DNA of 64,000 nucleotides, taken from Pseudomonas sp. PDNC002 (GTDB taxonomy: Bacteria; Pseudomonadota; Gammaproteobacteria; Pseudomonadales; Pseudomonadaceae). Below are positions 18,522-27,407 of the stretch, piece after piece. Both the position numbers and the translations under genes were made by a program. The notes beneath the pieces were generated by a model that saw only the letters and a program-made list of their open reading frames with translations, ran no database searches and had not been told where the DNA came from. The stretch spans positions 3,599,502 through 3,663,501 of the forward strand of contig NZ_CP070356.1 in assembly GCF_016919445.1 (NCBI RefSeq), given 5' to 3'. The stretch's first letter is position 1. Each line of letters starts with the position of its first letter.

Positions 18522-19667
18522 ATGTCCGAGACAGCCATCACCCTGCGTGTGCAGTTCCGCGATGAAGCACGGGCGCAACATGTTCTGGGCAGTCTTGCCG
18601 AAGCGGCCGGCAACCATGGCCACGAGCTGTCGGCGAGCCTCGCCGCCCTGGCGCCGGTGGGGAGCCACGGGCCCGAGCAGACGATCGATATCGAGCACAT
18701 GGAGCGCCAGGACACGGCGCTGGTCATCAGGGCCTACGCCGGGCGCATCGAGACGCCGCTATGGCTGATCCCGGGGCTGGTCGAGCTGGGAGCGACCCGC
18801 ACCGTGCTGAGCGAGTCGCGCGATGACGGTGGCATGCACTATCACTTCATCGGGGCGAAGAAGGTGTCGAAAAAGGCCTTCGAGGCCAGCGCCGCGCTGA
18901 TGCCCAAACCGCCCTTGCAGGCGAGCCCGGACCTGTTCCTGCCGGAAGGCCGCGTGGTGGTGAAAGCCACCCTGATCAGCCATGAGTGGAAGGAGTCGAT
19001 GTTCGAGCGCTTCTGCGTGATGCGCATGCAGGCCGAGGATGGCCGGCACTTTCTCTACAAGGGATCGGCCGGCCTGACGGACATGACGGCGGACGACCAT
19101 GTGAAGACCTGCACCTTCTCGGCCACCTTCGAACTGGGTGAGTACGACGGCAAGACCGTGGCATTCGCCCGCCGGCCGACGCGGATCCAGCTCGGCGAAA
19201 TCAGTCCTGCGAAGGTCAAGAGCGTCAGGTTCAGCGGTCGCAACAAGGCATTCATGGACGATGTGTTCGGCCCGCTGATTACCCATTACCTGCAAGACCT
19301 GAGTGGCAAACCCGACGCATTAATCCAGCGCATGGGCGCGGGGTCGCTGCTGGAGATGGACCTGACGGCGCTTTTCGCCCTGCTGAAGCAGGCTCGGGCT
19401 TACTCCTTCGATGGCTTCGGCCACTATGTCTCCGTGTCCGGTGAGGGCCGCGAAGTCTTCGAGATCTACACGGTCGGCGACGTGGCGGTCGACCTCGACG
19501 CCGCACGCCGGCACCTCGATGCGCTGGATGTCACGGCGACCTACAAGGACGACTCGCCGGCCACCTACACCCTGTATTGGCTGCACGCCGGTATCCGCGT
19601 GCGCTTCAAGGTCTGGGCGAAGGGCTTCGAGTGCTTCCTGGACCGGCAGCAGGCCGCGCTCGACTGA
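18522..19667 (+). CDS. Hypothetical protein, unknown family
   Basis: A 381-residue soluble protein I do not recognise, starting MSETAITLRVQFRDEARAQHV. GGAGG lies 11 bases before the ATG at 18522; the in-frame ATG at 18504 has no such site. The N-terminal half has repeated beta-rich segments (HYHFIGAKKVSKKAFE) and a middle part with a phosphoacceptor-free SHEWKESMFERFCVMRM strand. No signal peptide or membrane helix is seen. It contains two similar-looking stretches about an effect of shape and charge only. It is convergent with yghU and shares a terminator with it. Confidence 0.7.
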   Translation: MSETAITLRVQFRDEARAQHVLGSLAEAAGNHGHELSASLAALAPVGSHGPEQTIDIEHMERQDTALVIRAYAGRIETPLWLIPGLVELGATRTVLSESRDDGGMHYHFIGAKKVSKKAFEASAALMPKPPLQASPDLFLPEGRVVVKATLISHEWKESMFERFCVMRMQAEDGRHFLYKGSAGLTDMTADDHVKTCTFSATFELGEYDGKTVAFARRPTRIQLGEISPAKVKSVRFSGRNKAFMDDVFGPLITHYLQDLSGKPDALIQRMGAGSLLEMDLTALFALLKQARAYSFDGFGHYVSVSGEGREVFEIYTVGDVAVDLDAARRHLDALDVTATYKDDSPATYTLYWLHAGIRVRFKVWAKGFECFLDRQQAALD

Positions 19668-19695
19668 TCCAGCGGCAGGGGAGTCGGCTGTCCCG

Positions 19696-19725
19696 CATGG
19701 CCCCGCCCGGCGAGGTGGGGCCATG
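19696..19725. terminator. Bidirectional terminator
   Basis: A perfect nine-base stem, CATGGCCCC/GGGGCCATG, with a GC-rich 12-base loop, between the convergent hypothetical gene and yghU. Confidence 0.7.
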
Positions 19726-19730
19726 TCGTT

Positions 19731-20573
19731 TCAGCGCGCGAAGTCGCTGGCGTCGTGGCGTTCGGGCAGTTGTTCGTGGGCTTCGCCCCAGGTCCGGTTG
19801 ACCATGACCCCTCGCTGCACGGCCGGCCGCGCGGCGACCTCGTCGGTCCAGCGGCGGACGTGGGTATAGCTCTCGACATCGAGGAACTCGGCGGCGCCGT
19901 AGACCTTGTTGTTCAGCAAGGCGCCGTACCAGGGCCAGATCGCCATGTCGGCGATGCTGTACGCGCTGCCGGCCACATAGCGGTGGTTCGCCAGTTGGCG
20001 GTTCAGCACATCCAGTTGGCGCTTCACTTCCATGGCATAGCGGTTGATCGGGTACTCGTACTTCTCCGGCGCATAGGCATAGAAGTGGCCGAAGCCACCG
20101 CCGAGGAAGGGCGCGCTGCCCATCTGCCAGAACAGCCAGTTGAGGGTTTCGGTGCGTCCGGCGATGTCCTTGGGCAGGAAGTGGCCGAACTTCTCCGCGA
20201 GGTAGAGCAGGATGGAGCCGGATTCGAAGATGCGGATTTCCGGGGTGACGCTGGTGTCCAGCAGGGCGGGGATCTTCGAGTTCGGGTTGATCTCGACGAA
20301 GCCGCTGCCGAACTGGTCGCCGTCGCTGATGCGGATCGGCCAGGCATCGTATTCCGCCTCGGTCAGGCCCAGTTCCACCAGTTCCTCAAGGAGGATGGTG
20401 ACCTTGACGCCATTGGGCGTGGCCAGCGAATACAGCTGCAGCGGATGCTTGCCTCGCGGCAGTTCCTTGTCGTGCGTGGCGCCGGCGATGGGGCGGTTGA
20501 TGCTGGCGAAGGCACCGCCATTGCTTTTGTCCCAGGTCCAGACGCGCGGGGGAGTGTAGGTTTCGTTCGCCAT
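19731..20573 (-). CDS. yghU: Disulfide-bond oxidoreductase, GST family
   Basis: A 280-residue Nu-class glutathione transferase homologue with disulfide reductase activity in E. coli YghU. It starts MANETYTPPRVWTWDKSNGG. The thioredoxin fold includes YSLATPNGVKVTILLEEL and NPNSKIPALLD; the active-site threonine/asparagine TPNG motif replaces a cysteine. The C-terminal helical domain includes ADMAIWPWYG. The start at 20573 has GAG-rich sequence upstream. It sits alone between the hypothetical gene and the catabolic island and is not clearly part of it. Confidence 0.93.
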   Translation of the reverse strand: MANETYTPPRVWTWDKSNGGAFASINRPIAGATHDKELPRGKHPLQLYSLATPNGVKVTILLEELVELGLTEAEYDAWPIRISDGDQFGSGFVEINPNSKIPALLDTSVTPEIRIFESGSILLYLAEKFGHFLPKDIAGRTETLNWLFWQMGSAPFLGGGFGHFYAYAPEKYEYPINRYAMEVKRQLDVLNRQLANHRYVAGSAYSIADMAIWPWYGALLNNKVYGAAEFLDVESYTHVRRWTDEVAARPAVQRGVMVNRTWGEAHEQLPERHDASDFAR

Positions 20574-20813
20574 GTCGGTTCTCACCTCGAATCGAGTGGG
20601 TTGCGGTTCGCCCGCTGACCTGGCGGCGGATTCCCCTTGGGCAAGCGGGGTGGGGCCAGGTCCACGGCGGCAAATGCCAGCCTGGAGAAAACCCCACCGA
20701 CACGGTTCCTGTCCAGCTTTTCCTTGCCGTGGCAGGCCACCTCGCAGGCGCCTTGCCCATCGAGCAGCTGGCTCATCGGCCCGTCGCTGCGGGTGAGTTT
20801 TCGACCTCCCTGG

Positions 20814-20839
20814 GGTGCCCGCCGGGTGGGGCGGGCACC
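20814..20839 (-). terminator. Terminator hairpin of the DUF1302/DUF1329 operon
   Basis: A perfect ten-base stem, GGTGCCCGCC/GGCGGGCACC, with a six-base loop, ten bases past the DUF1329 stop. It marks the end of the minus-strand catabolic transcript. Confidence 0.7.
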
Positions 20840-20848
20840 GTCCTGTGG

Positions 20849-22204
20849 CTAACGAATGCCCTGGTTGCGCAAGGCGGTCGGGGTGTAGTCGACACTGCTG
20901 GCCTTGAAGCCGAACTCCACCTGGGATTTCTCCTGGTTGGTCATGCCCGACACCAGGTAGCGGCCATTGATCAGGTCATAGATTGCTTCAACGCCCAGCC
21001 AGGGAATCTGCTTGTCGTACAGCGGCGTCATGAAGCTTTCGCCTACCCGCCAGAGCGTGCCGCGACCGTCGTAGTGATCGGCGAGGACGGCCTGCCAGGT
21101 GTCCTCGTCGAGGAACAGCACGCGCCGCGCATAGATGTGCCGCTCGCCGGGGCGCAGGGTGCCTTCGACTTCCCAGACGCGGTGCTTCTCGTAGCGCACC
21201 AGGTCCTGGTTGAGATGGCCGGGCTTGACCAGCTCGTCGTAGCGGTGGGTGGTGGAATCGAGGGCGAAGCTGTTGTAGGGCACGTAGATTTCCTTCTTGC
21301 CCACCAGCTTCCAGTCGTAGCGGTCCGGCGCGCCGTTGAACATGTCCAGGTTGTCGGCCACTCGCAGGCCATCGGAGGCCGGGTAGGGGCCGTCGTAGGC
21401 GATCTGGGGAGCGCGGCGGACACGCCGTTGGCCGGCGCTGTAGATCCAGGCCATGCGTGGCTCGCGCACCTGGTCGAGGGTCTCGTGGACCAGCACCACA
21501 TCGCCGGCCAGGCGCGCCGGCGCGGTCACCAGTTGCTTGTAGTAGAAGAGGACGTTGCTGTCCTTGTCGGCGCTGTAGTCGGTCAACTGGTCGCGGTAGC
21601 TGAACTGTTGCTGGAAGTAGGTCGGCGTGTAGCTGCCGGTGGCGGTCGGGGTGGCCTGGACATGCAGGCGCTGGGCGCTGCCGCCGCGATAGCGGGTGAT
21701 GTGGTTCCACAGCGCCTCGACGCCGCTCTGCGGGATAGGGAAGGGGATCGCGGTCTGGAAGTCCTTCAGGCCGTTGCCGCTTTCGACCAGGCTGGCACGC
21801 CGGGCGTTGCCGGCCACCGCCTGCAGCACGCTGGCGGGGTAGGTCGCCGAGCGGTGCGTCGGGTACACGGTGATGTGATAGTCGGCGTAGCGCTTGAGCA
21901 TGGCCTGCTGGCCGGGCGTCAGGTTGGCGGCGTACTGCGCCATGTTCTGCGCGGTGATGGTGAACAGCGGTTTGTCCGCGGCGAAGGGATCGCTCAGGCG
22001 GCCATCCGCGCCGCGGGTGCCGGCGTTGGTCGGCAGGCCGCCGTCCCAGGCGGGAATGCTGCCATCGGCGTTACCGGCCCGCAGTGCGCCGAGCGGCGTC
22101 AGCTCGCCGCCCAGTTTGGCCGCTTCCGATTCGGGAACGGCTGCCTGGAGGCTGAAGGGCAGGGCAAGGAGCAGCAGGGAAGCGCACGCAAGTTTCTTGT
22201 TCAT
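20849..22204 (-). CDS. DUF1329 exported protein (first copy)
   Basis: A 451-residue periplasmic protein with a signal peptide (cleavage after SLQA). Family hallmarks are the PLGALRAGNADGSIPAWDGG start, FPIPQSGVEALWNHI, RRAPQIAYDGPYPASDG and GAPDRYDWKLVGKKEIYVPYN. DUF1329 proteins have a LolA-like fold and nearly always travel with DUF1302 outer-membrane proteins; they are thought to serve uptake or trafficking of hydrophobic substrates, but the reaction is unproven. The DUF1302 gene ends 14 bases upstream. A clear paralogue is at 41135-42502. Confidence 0.9.
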   Translation of the reverse strand: MNKKLACASLLLLALPFSLQAAVPESEAAKLGGELTPLGALRAGNADGSIPAWDGGLPTNAGTRGADGRLSDPFAADKPLFTITAQNMAQYAANLTPGQQAMLKRYADYHITVYPTHRSATYPASVLQAVAGNARRASLVESGNGLKDFQTAIPFPIPQSGVEALWNHITRYRGGSAQRLHVQATPTATGSYTPTYFQQQFSYRDQLTDYSADKDSNVLFYYKQLVTAPARLAGDVVLVHETLDQVREPRMAWIYSAGQRRVRRAPQIAYDGPYPASDGLRVADNLDMFNGAPDRYDWKLVGKKEIYVPYNSFALDSTTHRYDELVKPGHLNQDLVRYEKHRVWEVEGTLRPGERHIYARRVLFLDEDTWQAVLADHYDGRGTLWRVGESFMTPLYDKQIPWLGVEAIYDLINGRYLVSGMTNQEKSQVEFGFKASSVDYTPTALRNQGIR

Positions 22205-22218
22205 CTAATGGTCTCCGC

Positions 22219-24069
22219 TTAGAACGACACGCCAAGGCTCAGGGCCACGAAGTCCCGGTCGGTATTCACGTTGTATTTGCCGCCGAAGAAGTTCGTGTAG
22301 GAAAGGCTCATGTTGTAGGTGTTGAGGTAGGTGCCATCGATGCCGACGCTGATCGCCCGCGCGCCCTGGTTGAAGCCCGGCTCCGGGGCGTAGCCGTGTA
22401 CGTCATGGGACCAGGCCAGGTTGGGGCGGACGGTGGCGCCGTCGATGAGATCGGCGTATTCCCAGATGGCGCGCATCTGGTAGCCCCAGGCGTTGCTGGT
22501 GACGAAGCCGGAATCGTTGCAGTACTGCGGTGTCACGCTGCTGCCGCTGCACAGGTCGTTGTCGGGGTACAGCGCGCCCTGGCCGAACACCGGGCTGCGG
22601 CCGTAGCGCAGCTCATCGTCGCCACCCAGGCCGCCGACGTGGGTCAGGCCGATTTCACCGATCAGGGTCAGGCGGTCGGCGCCCATCACCTGGTCGAAGA
22701 AGTGCGTGGCGGTGACCTGTGCCTGGGTCACTTCCTTGCGCCGATAGCCTTTGAGCAGGGCGTCGTTGGCCGGTGCCGGGGCATCGCCGTAGACCGGTGT
22801 CAGCGCCGGGATGCCCAGGGTGGCGGTAACCAGGTCCACCGGGTTGATCTGCACCGGCATGTTCGGCCGGTAGCTGATCTCGCCGGCCAGGGTGGTACCG
22901 GTGGGCAGGCTGGTGCTGAAACTCAGGCCATAGAGCTGGATGTCTTCGGGGTAGTCGGCGAAGTACTGCGCGCTGCCCAGTCGATAGGCCTGGGTCAGCT
23001 GCTGGCCGGCGCCGCTGCCGATCACCGCACCGCACAGGGCGTTGGGTATGCCGAGGTTGCCGCACAGCTGCGGGGCGAAGCCCAGGTCGGCGGCGTGCGG
23101 CCCGCTGCGTACGCTGAGGTAGGGCTGGCGGCTGTGGTAGTTGATGAAGTAACCGGCGAATTCGCTGTCCAGTTCCGGGGCGAACCAGCGCAGCGCAGTG
23201 CCCCACTGGCCGCTGTCGCGCGCCTCGCGGTCCTTGCCGCGGGGGATGACGATACCTTCGTCGGTCAGGTTGATCCCCGCTGGCGCGAGGGCCTGCACCG
23301 CCAGCGGGTTCTGGTTGATCACCGGGCCGGCGGCCAGGCCGTTGCAGCCGTCGGCCATCACGTCGGTGGTGGAGAAGAAGGTGCCGCAGTTGTCGATCAC
23401 CGTCTTCTGCCATTCCAACTGGTAGAAGGCCTCGGCGGACAGGTGCTCGCTGAAGTTCTGCGAGACGTAGAACATGTTCACCGGGATCAGCCCTTCCTTG
23501 ATCTCCGACCCCGGCCGGCGGAAGGCGGCGACGTCCACCGGGTTGATGGCATTGATGCCGCCCTGGATGAAGGTGCTCTCGCCCCAGCTCACCACCTGCT
23601 TGCCCAGGCGCACGGTGCCGGGCAGCTCGCCGATGCTGTAGTTGTGGTAGAGGAAGGCATCGAGAATCTCCCCGCCGGAGGACTTGGCGCCTTCCTCGCG
23701 GCCGTGGTCGTCGATGTCCTTGAAGTGCAGGTGCTCGTCCTTGAGCTTGAAGTCGTACCAGTATTTCCCCCGGACGAAGGCGCCGCTGTCGCCGTACTTC
23801 AGCTCCAGGTCATGGATGCCCTTGAACACCTTGGAGAAGGTGTCGCCTTCGCGGAAGTTGCGTTTGCCGTCGTCGGAGCTGTGGCTGTGCAGCAGCCGTG
23901 CATCGGCATTGCGCATGGCCCAGCTGGCGCCGACCGACAGGCTGGAATCGAACTGTCCCTCGATTTCGCCGAGGCTGAAGGTGAAGGCCTGGGCGTTGCC
24001 GCCGACGCTGGCGAGGGAGATGGCGGCGGGCAGTGCGAGCAGGCGCAAGGCGGGTGGTTTACGGTTCAT
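22219..24069 (-). CDS. DUF1302 outer-membrane beta-barrel protein (first copy)
   Basis: A 616-residue exported protein. The signal peptide ends near GNAQA and the mature start FTFSLGEIEGQFDSSLSVGASW is the family hallmark. LGKQVVSWGESTFIQGGINAINPVD and FRRPGSEIKEGLIPVNMFY follow, and the C-terminus ends in an aromatic beta strand (FVALSLGVSF). It is likely a porin-like barrel passing hydrophobic compounds with its DUF1329 partner. An AACAACAACAA run overlaps the Shine-Dalgarno region, a candidate Hfq/Crc site. Confidence 0.9.
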   Translation of the reverse strand: MNRKPPALRLLALPAAISLASVGGNAQAFTFSLGEIEGQFDSSLSVGASWAMRNADARLLHSHSSDDGKRNFREGDTFSKVFKGIHDLELKYGDSGAFVRGKYWYDFKLKDEHLHFKDIDDHGREEGAKSSGGEILDAFLYHNYSIGELPGTVRLGKQVVSWGESTFIQGGINAINPVDVAAFRRPGSEIKEGLIPVNMFYVSQNFSEHLSAEAFYQLEWQKTVIDNCGTFFSTTDVMADGCNGLAAGPVINQNPLAVQALAPAGINLTDEGIVIPRGKDREARDSGQWGTALRWFAPELDSEFAGYFINYHSRQPYLSVRSGPHAADLGFAPQLCGNLGIPNALCGAVIGSGAGQQLTQAYRLGSAQYFADYPEDIQLYGLSFSTSLPTGTTLAGEISYRPNMPVQINPVDLVTATLGIPALTPVYGDAPAPANDALLKGYRRKEVTQAQVTATHFFDQVMGADRLTLIGEIGLTHVGGLGGDDELRYGRSPVFGQGALYPDNDLCSGSSVTPQYCNDSGFVTSNAWGYQMRAIWEYADLIDGATVRPNLAWSHDVHGYAPEPGFNQGARAISVGIDGTYLNTYNMSLSYTNFFGGKYNVNTDRDFVALSLGVSF

Positions 24070-24082
24070 CTGACACGACCTC

Positions 24083-24093
24083 TTGTTGTTGTT
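24083..24093 (-). promoter_or_regulatory. Candidate Hfq/Crc motif before DUF1302 (first copy)
   Basis: On the minus strand AACAACAACAA adjoins the GAGG ribosome-binding site of the DUF1302 gene. It fits the AANAANAA catabolite-repression motif bound by Hfq with Crc in Pseudomonas. Confidence 0.5.
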
Positions 24094-24183
24094 CTGTCGT
24101 ATGCCGCGCCTTTTCCGGGCGCAGCCGTTCCCCGCTGGCCCGCGTGGCTCGAGCCAGTTGATGAAGGTGGTTGAGGTGTTGCG

Positions 24184-24339
24184 CTAGAGGCTCAGGTCGA
24201 GGGCGTCCTCCCCGAGCGTGATCTCGCCCGAATACTCATCGGCCATGCCGCTGGCGACGAGGCGCCGGGCGAGGAAAGTCGGGGTGCGAGACCCTTGGGC
24301 AAGCAGCAGGGCAGGGACGCAGGGCAAACGGGAACGCAT
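24184..24339 (-). CDS. Small ORF of 51 residues inside the catabolic operon
   Basis: An intact 51-codon frame lies in the 326-base gap between the ligase and the DUF1302 gene, on the operon strand. It begins MRSRLPCVPALLLAQGSRTP and ends GEITLGEDALDLSL. An AAGGAAG Shine-Dalgarno lies six bases before the ATG, and an AACAACAA motif like those of its neighbours is just upstream, both signs of real translation. I do not recognise the product; the basic/hydrophobic N-terminus and acidic C-terminus do not look like a standard signal peptide. It could be a small functional protein or the remnant of a larger gene. Confidence 0.45.
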   Translation of the reverse strand: MRSRLPCVPALLLAQGSRTPTFLARRLVASGMADEYSGEITLGEDALDLSL

Positions 24340-24357
24340 GGCACTTCCTTCGGATTC

Positions 24358-24365
24358 TTGTTGTT
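24358..24365 (-). promoter_or_regulatory. Candidate Hfq/Crc motif before the 51-residue ORF
   Basis: The minus-strand sequence AACAACAA lies about ten bases upstream of the AAGGAAG ribosome-binding site of the small ORF. Confidence 0.4.
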
Positions 24366-24395
24366 CGGTGCGAGCGGTTCTGGGCGTTGCGAAGA

Positions 24396-26297
24396 TCAGC
24401 TATGCCAGTCCACCACGAAGCTGTAGCGACCCAGTGCCCGGGCCAGCGTCTCTCTGCCGGCGCCGGCGCGAACCTGCGCCACCAATCCACGGCGGGCGTC
24501 CTGCACCACCTCCACGGCGATCCCGGCGAGCCCCTGGTTGTCCGCTTCCTGCTGGATGACTCGGGCGATTTCCCGCTGTTGCAGCGCGGGCTTGAAGATC
24601 TTGCCCACCGGTGTCACCGGCAGCGCATCGAGGATCTCGATGCGCTTGGGCACCGCGGCGCGCTCGCTGATCCGCTGGTTGGCAAAATCCAGCAGCTCGG
24701 TGCTGTCTGCACGCTGGCCGGCGGCCAGTTGTACGTAGGCCACGGGAATCTCGCCGGCATGCGGATCGGGGCAGCCGACTGCCGCGACCAAAGCCACCGC
24801 CGGATGCGCCTGCAAGGCCTCCTCGATCTGCTTGGGATCGATGTTGTGACCGCCGCGGATGATCAGCTCCTTCTTGCGCCCGGTGAGCCAGAAGTAACCC
24901 TGGGCGTCCTGTCGGCCGAGGTCGCCGGTGTTCAGCCAGCGTCGGCCGCCGATGTCGATCCACAGGCCCTTGTTGTGGCTGTCGTCGAGATAACCGAGAA
25001 ACACGTTCGGGCCGTGGATGGCGATCACCCCGACCTCGTCGGTATCGGCGTCGCGCAGGTACGCGCCCTGGTCGTCGAGGATCACCGCGCGCATGTCCTG
25101 GTAAGCCAGGCGCAGGCCGATGGAGCCGATGGGGCGCTCGCCCTCGGGCGGGTTGCTCGACGATACGCAGGCGCCTTCGGTGAGCCCGTAGCCCTCCAGG
25201 ATGCGCACACCGACCTTGCGCTCGAACTCGCGGAACAGCTCCACCGGCATCGGCGCCGCGCCGCACAGCGCGTATTGCAGGCTGGACAGGTCGTGGCCGG
25301 TCGTGGGTTGTTGCAGCAGGGCCGAATAGACCGTCGGCACGCCGGAGAAGAAGTGGATGCCGAAGTGCTGCACCATGGCCCAGAAATTCGCGATCACCCC
25401 ATCGCCACGATAGCCCTGGGGCGTGCCGATGATCACCCGGTCGCCGTGGGTCCAGGGCATCAGCCCGGTGACCAGTTGACCGTTGACGTGGAACAGCGGC
25501 AGGCCGCAGAAGATCACCTGGCCGGGTTGGCGCGGCTGCATGTTGGCGGCCATCGCCCAGGCGTTGAATACTTCCGAGCCGTGGCTGCGCCGGGCGATCT
25601 TCGGCAAGCCGGTGGTGCCGCCGGTGCAGAAGTAAGACGAAGGCTCGTCGGCGCGAATCTGCCGGCCGCTGTTCAGGCGATCACCACTTTCACGGCGCAT
25701 CAGCTGGCGCAGGTCGTGGATACGCAGGTGCTTGTGCCGGCTGCGTTCGCGGCGGGCCATCCAGCGCAGCGCGAGCCCCGGCAGGTTGCCCACGTAGGGC
25801 GCCATGCTCACCCACAGCACATCGCGCACGCTCGGCAGGCCGTCGAGCTGGCTGGCGAGTTTTGGCCACAGGTCGCTGCCCGGTGTTGGCGCCAGGGTCA
25901 CCACCAGGCGAGCGTTGGCGGCGCGCAGCAGGTCGGCGATCTGCGGGGCCTCCAGCAGCGGGTTGATCGCCAGCACCACGCCTGCCGCTTCGCCGCCCCA
26001 GATGACGAAATGGGTTTCCGGCAGGTTCGGCAGCAGGAAGGCGACCACGTCCTTCGGACCGATGCCCAGGCGGTGGAAGGCGTTGGCAGCGCGGGTGATG
26101 TCGGCGAACAGCTGGGCGTAGGTCCAGTCGTGGGTGCGACGGAAGTGCTTCGCCTCGAGAAAGAAGCTCAGCGCCGTCGACGTGGCGTATTCGCCGGCGC
26201 AACGGCGCAGCGCCTCGTAGGTGCTGGCGGGCAGCTCGCGGCGCGCCAGCGGCACGCTCTCCAGCGCCTCGATGTCGGCGAGATTCTTCACGGGCAT
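24396..26297 (-). CDS. AMP-dependent acyl-CoA ligase/synthetase
   Basis: A 633-residue adenylate-forming enzyme that probably makes a CoA thioester of a carboxylic acid intermediate. Core motifs in order: the P-loop-like CTGGTTGLPKIARRSHG, LEGYGLTEGA (A5), LNTGDLGRQDAQGYFWLTGRKKELI (split A7/A8), and the catalytic lysine in TPVGKIFKP. An extra C-terminal tail of about 70 residues (GIAVEVVQDARRGLVAQVRAG) follows the usual end. Its ATG shares one base with the FAH stop (TGATG). It is fourth in the minus-strand operon after TetR, dioxygenase and hydrolase. Substrate unknown; a ring-cleavage or side-chain acid is likely. Confidence 0.9.
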   Translation of the reverse strand: MPVKNLADIEALESVPLARRELPASTYEALRRCAGEYATSTALSFFLEAKHFRRTHDWTYAQLFADITRAANAFHRLGIGPKDVVAFLLPNLPETHFVIWGGEAAGVVLAINPLLEAPQIADLLRAANARLVVTLAPTPGSDLWPKLASQLDGLPSVRDVLWVSMAPYVGNLPGLALRWMARRERSRHKHLRIHDLRQLMRRESGDRLNSGRQIRADEPSSYFCTGGTTGLPKIARRSHGSEVFNAWAMAANMQPRQPGQVIFCGLPLFHVNGQLVTGLMPWTHGDRVIIGTPQGYRGDGVIANFWAMVQHFGIHFFSGVPTVYSALLQQPTTGHDLSSLQYALCGAAPMPVELFREFERKVGVRILEGYGLTEGACVSSSNPPEGERPIGSIGLRLAYQDMRAVILDDQGAYLRDADTDEVGVIAIHGPNVFLGYLDDSHNKGLWIDIGGRRWLNTGDLGRQDAQGYFWLTGRKKELIIRGGHNIDPKQIEEALQAHPAVALVAAVGCPDPHAGEIPVAYVQLAAGQRADSTELLDFANQRISERAAVPKRIEILDALPVTPVGKIFKPALQQREIARVIQQEADNQGLAGIAVEVVQDARRGLVAQVRAGAGRETLARALGRYSFVVDWHS

Positions 26298-27397
26298 CAG
26301 GCTTGCTCCACCACGCGGTTGCGCTGCACGCCAAGGTCGATCACGCCATCGGCGCTGCGGATGCTCGCTTCCACCACATCGCCCGCCTTCAGGTACTGGC
26401 TGCGGCCTTCCTGGGCTTTCATGAAGGCCTGCCACTTGACCCGCTCCGGCAGCAGCGCGGCGATGCGCTGCTTGGCCGGAGAGGGGATCGACAGCGCGCA
26501 ACCAGCCGGCGTGCCGGTGGCGATCAGGTCGCCGGCGACGAAGTCCTGCACGCCGGAGAGTTCGCTCAGGGTTGCCGCCGGGCCGTGCACCAGGTTGGCG
26601 GTGCTGTCGCTCTGACGCACCTCGCCGTTCACCGTCAGGCGCAGGCGCAGGTCCTTCAGGTAGTGCATGTCCGCCCGGCCCAGCAGGCACAGGTACGGCC
26701 CCACCGGGCCGAAGGTGCGGAAGCTCTTGCCCTTGTAGAACTGCATCTGTGGAATCTGGATGTCGCGCGCCGAGTAGTCGTTGACGATCACCACGCCGGC
26801 GATGAACTCGTGCAGGTTGGCGTCGGTCACCGCGACCTTGCCGGTGATCTCGCGGCGCAGCACCAGGCCCAGTTCGATCTCGTAGTCGAGGAAGCGCACG
26901 TTGCGTGGTTTGATCAGGTCGCTGTCGGCGGCAACGATGCAGCTCTGCGCCTTGGTGAAGATCATGTTGAAGTGCTTGGCGTCCGGGTCCATGCCCGACT
27001 CGATCATGTGCTGCCGGTAGTTGGCGCCCTGGCAGACGAACTGCTGGTCGCGGGTGATCGGCGAGAGCAGTGTCACCTCGTCCAAGGCCAGTTCGCCGCC
27101 CTGCCACTGGGCGAGTTCCTCGACGCTGGTCTGGCGGATCAGCTCGCCGGTGCTGGCGAAGCGACCCGGAATACGGCTGATGCGCCCCTGGCGGAGCACA
27201 CCCCAGTGGTGGTCGTTCTGGTGTTCGAAGCGGACTACATGAATGGGGCTGTGGACGGGCATGGAAGCGACTCCTGGTGCAGCGGTTGGCCGCGTCGGCG
27301 CGGCGATTGTCGTTGTCGGTTGCGTATGGCTGGTGCGAGCCAGCAGCACTCCGCCCGCAAGCAGGGCGGCACGGCTGAGCAGGCTGCGGCGGCGCAC
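26297..27397 (-). CDS. Fumarylacetoacetate-hydrolase-family enzyme
   Basis: The core matches the FAH/HpaG-type fold that hydrolyses, hydrates or decarboxylates ring-cleavage products: RDQQFVCQGANYRQHMIESG, the metal-binding YEIELGLVLRR, VVIVNDYSARDIQ, GKSFRTFGPVGPYL and ATGTPAGCAL. Two starts are possible. The ATG at 27262 has AGGAG eight bases upstream and gives 321 residues. The GTG at 27397, ten bases after the dioxygenase stop, gives 366 residues and adds RRRSLLSRAALLAGGVLLA, which looks like a twin-arginine export signal. I give the longer form because it fills the otherwise odd gap, but this choice is uncertain. It acts naturally after the dioxygenase encoded just upstream. Confidence 0.85.
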   Translation of the reverse strand: MRRRSLLSRAALLAGGVLLARTSHTQPTTTIAAPTRPTAAPGVASMPVHSPIHVVRFEHQNDHHWGVLRQGRISRIPGRFASTGELIRQTSVEELAQWQGGELALDEVTLLSPITRDQQFVCQGANYRQHMIESGMDPDAKHFNMIFTKAQSCIVAADSDLIKPRNVRFLDYEIELGLVLRREITGKVAVTDANLHEFIAGVVIVNDYSARDIQIPQMQFYKGKSFRTFGPVGPYLCLLGRADMHYLKDLRLRLTVNGEVRQSDSTANLVHGPAATLSELSGVQDFVAGDLIATGTPAGCALSIPSPAKQRIAALLPERVKWQAFMKAQEGRSQYLKAGDVVEASIRSADGVIDLGVQRNRVVEQA

Positions 27398-27407
27398 GCG
27401 GAGGGCC

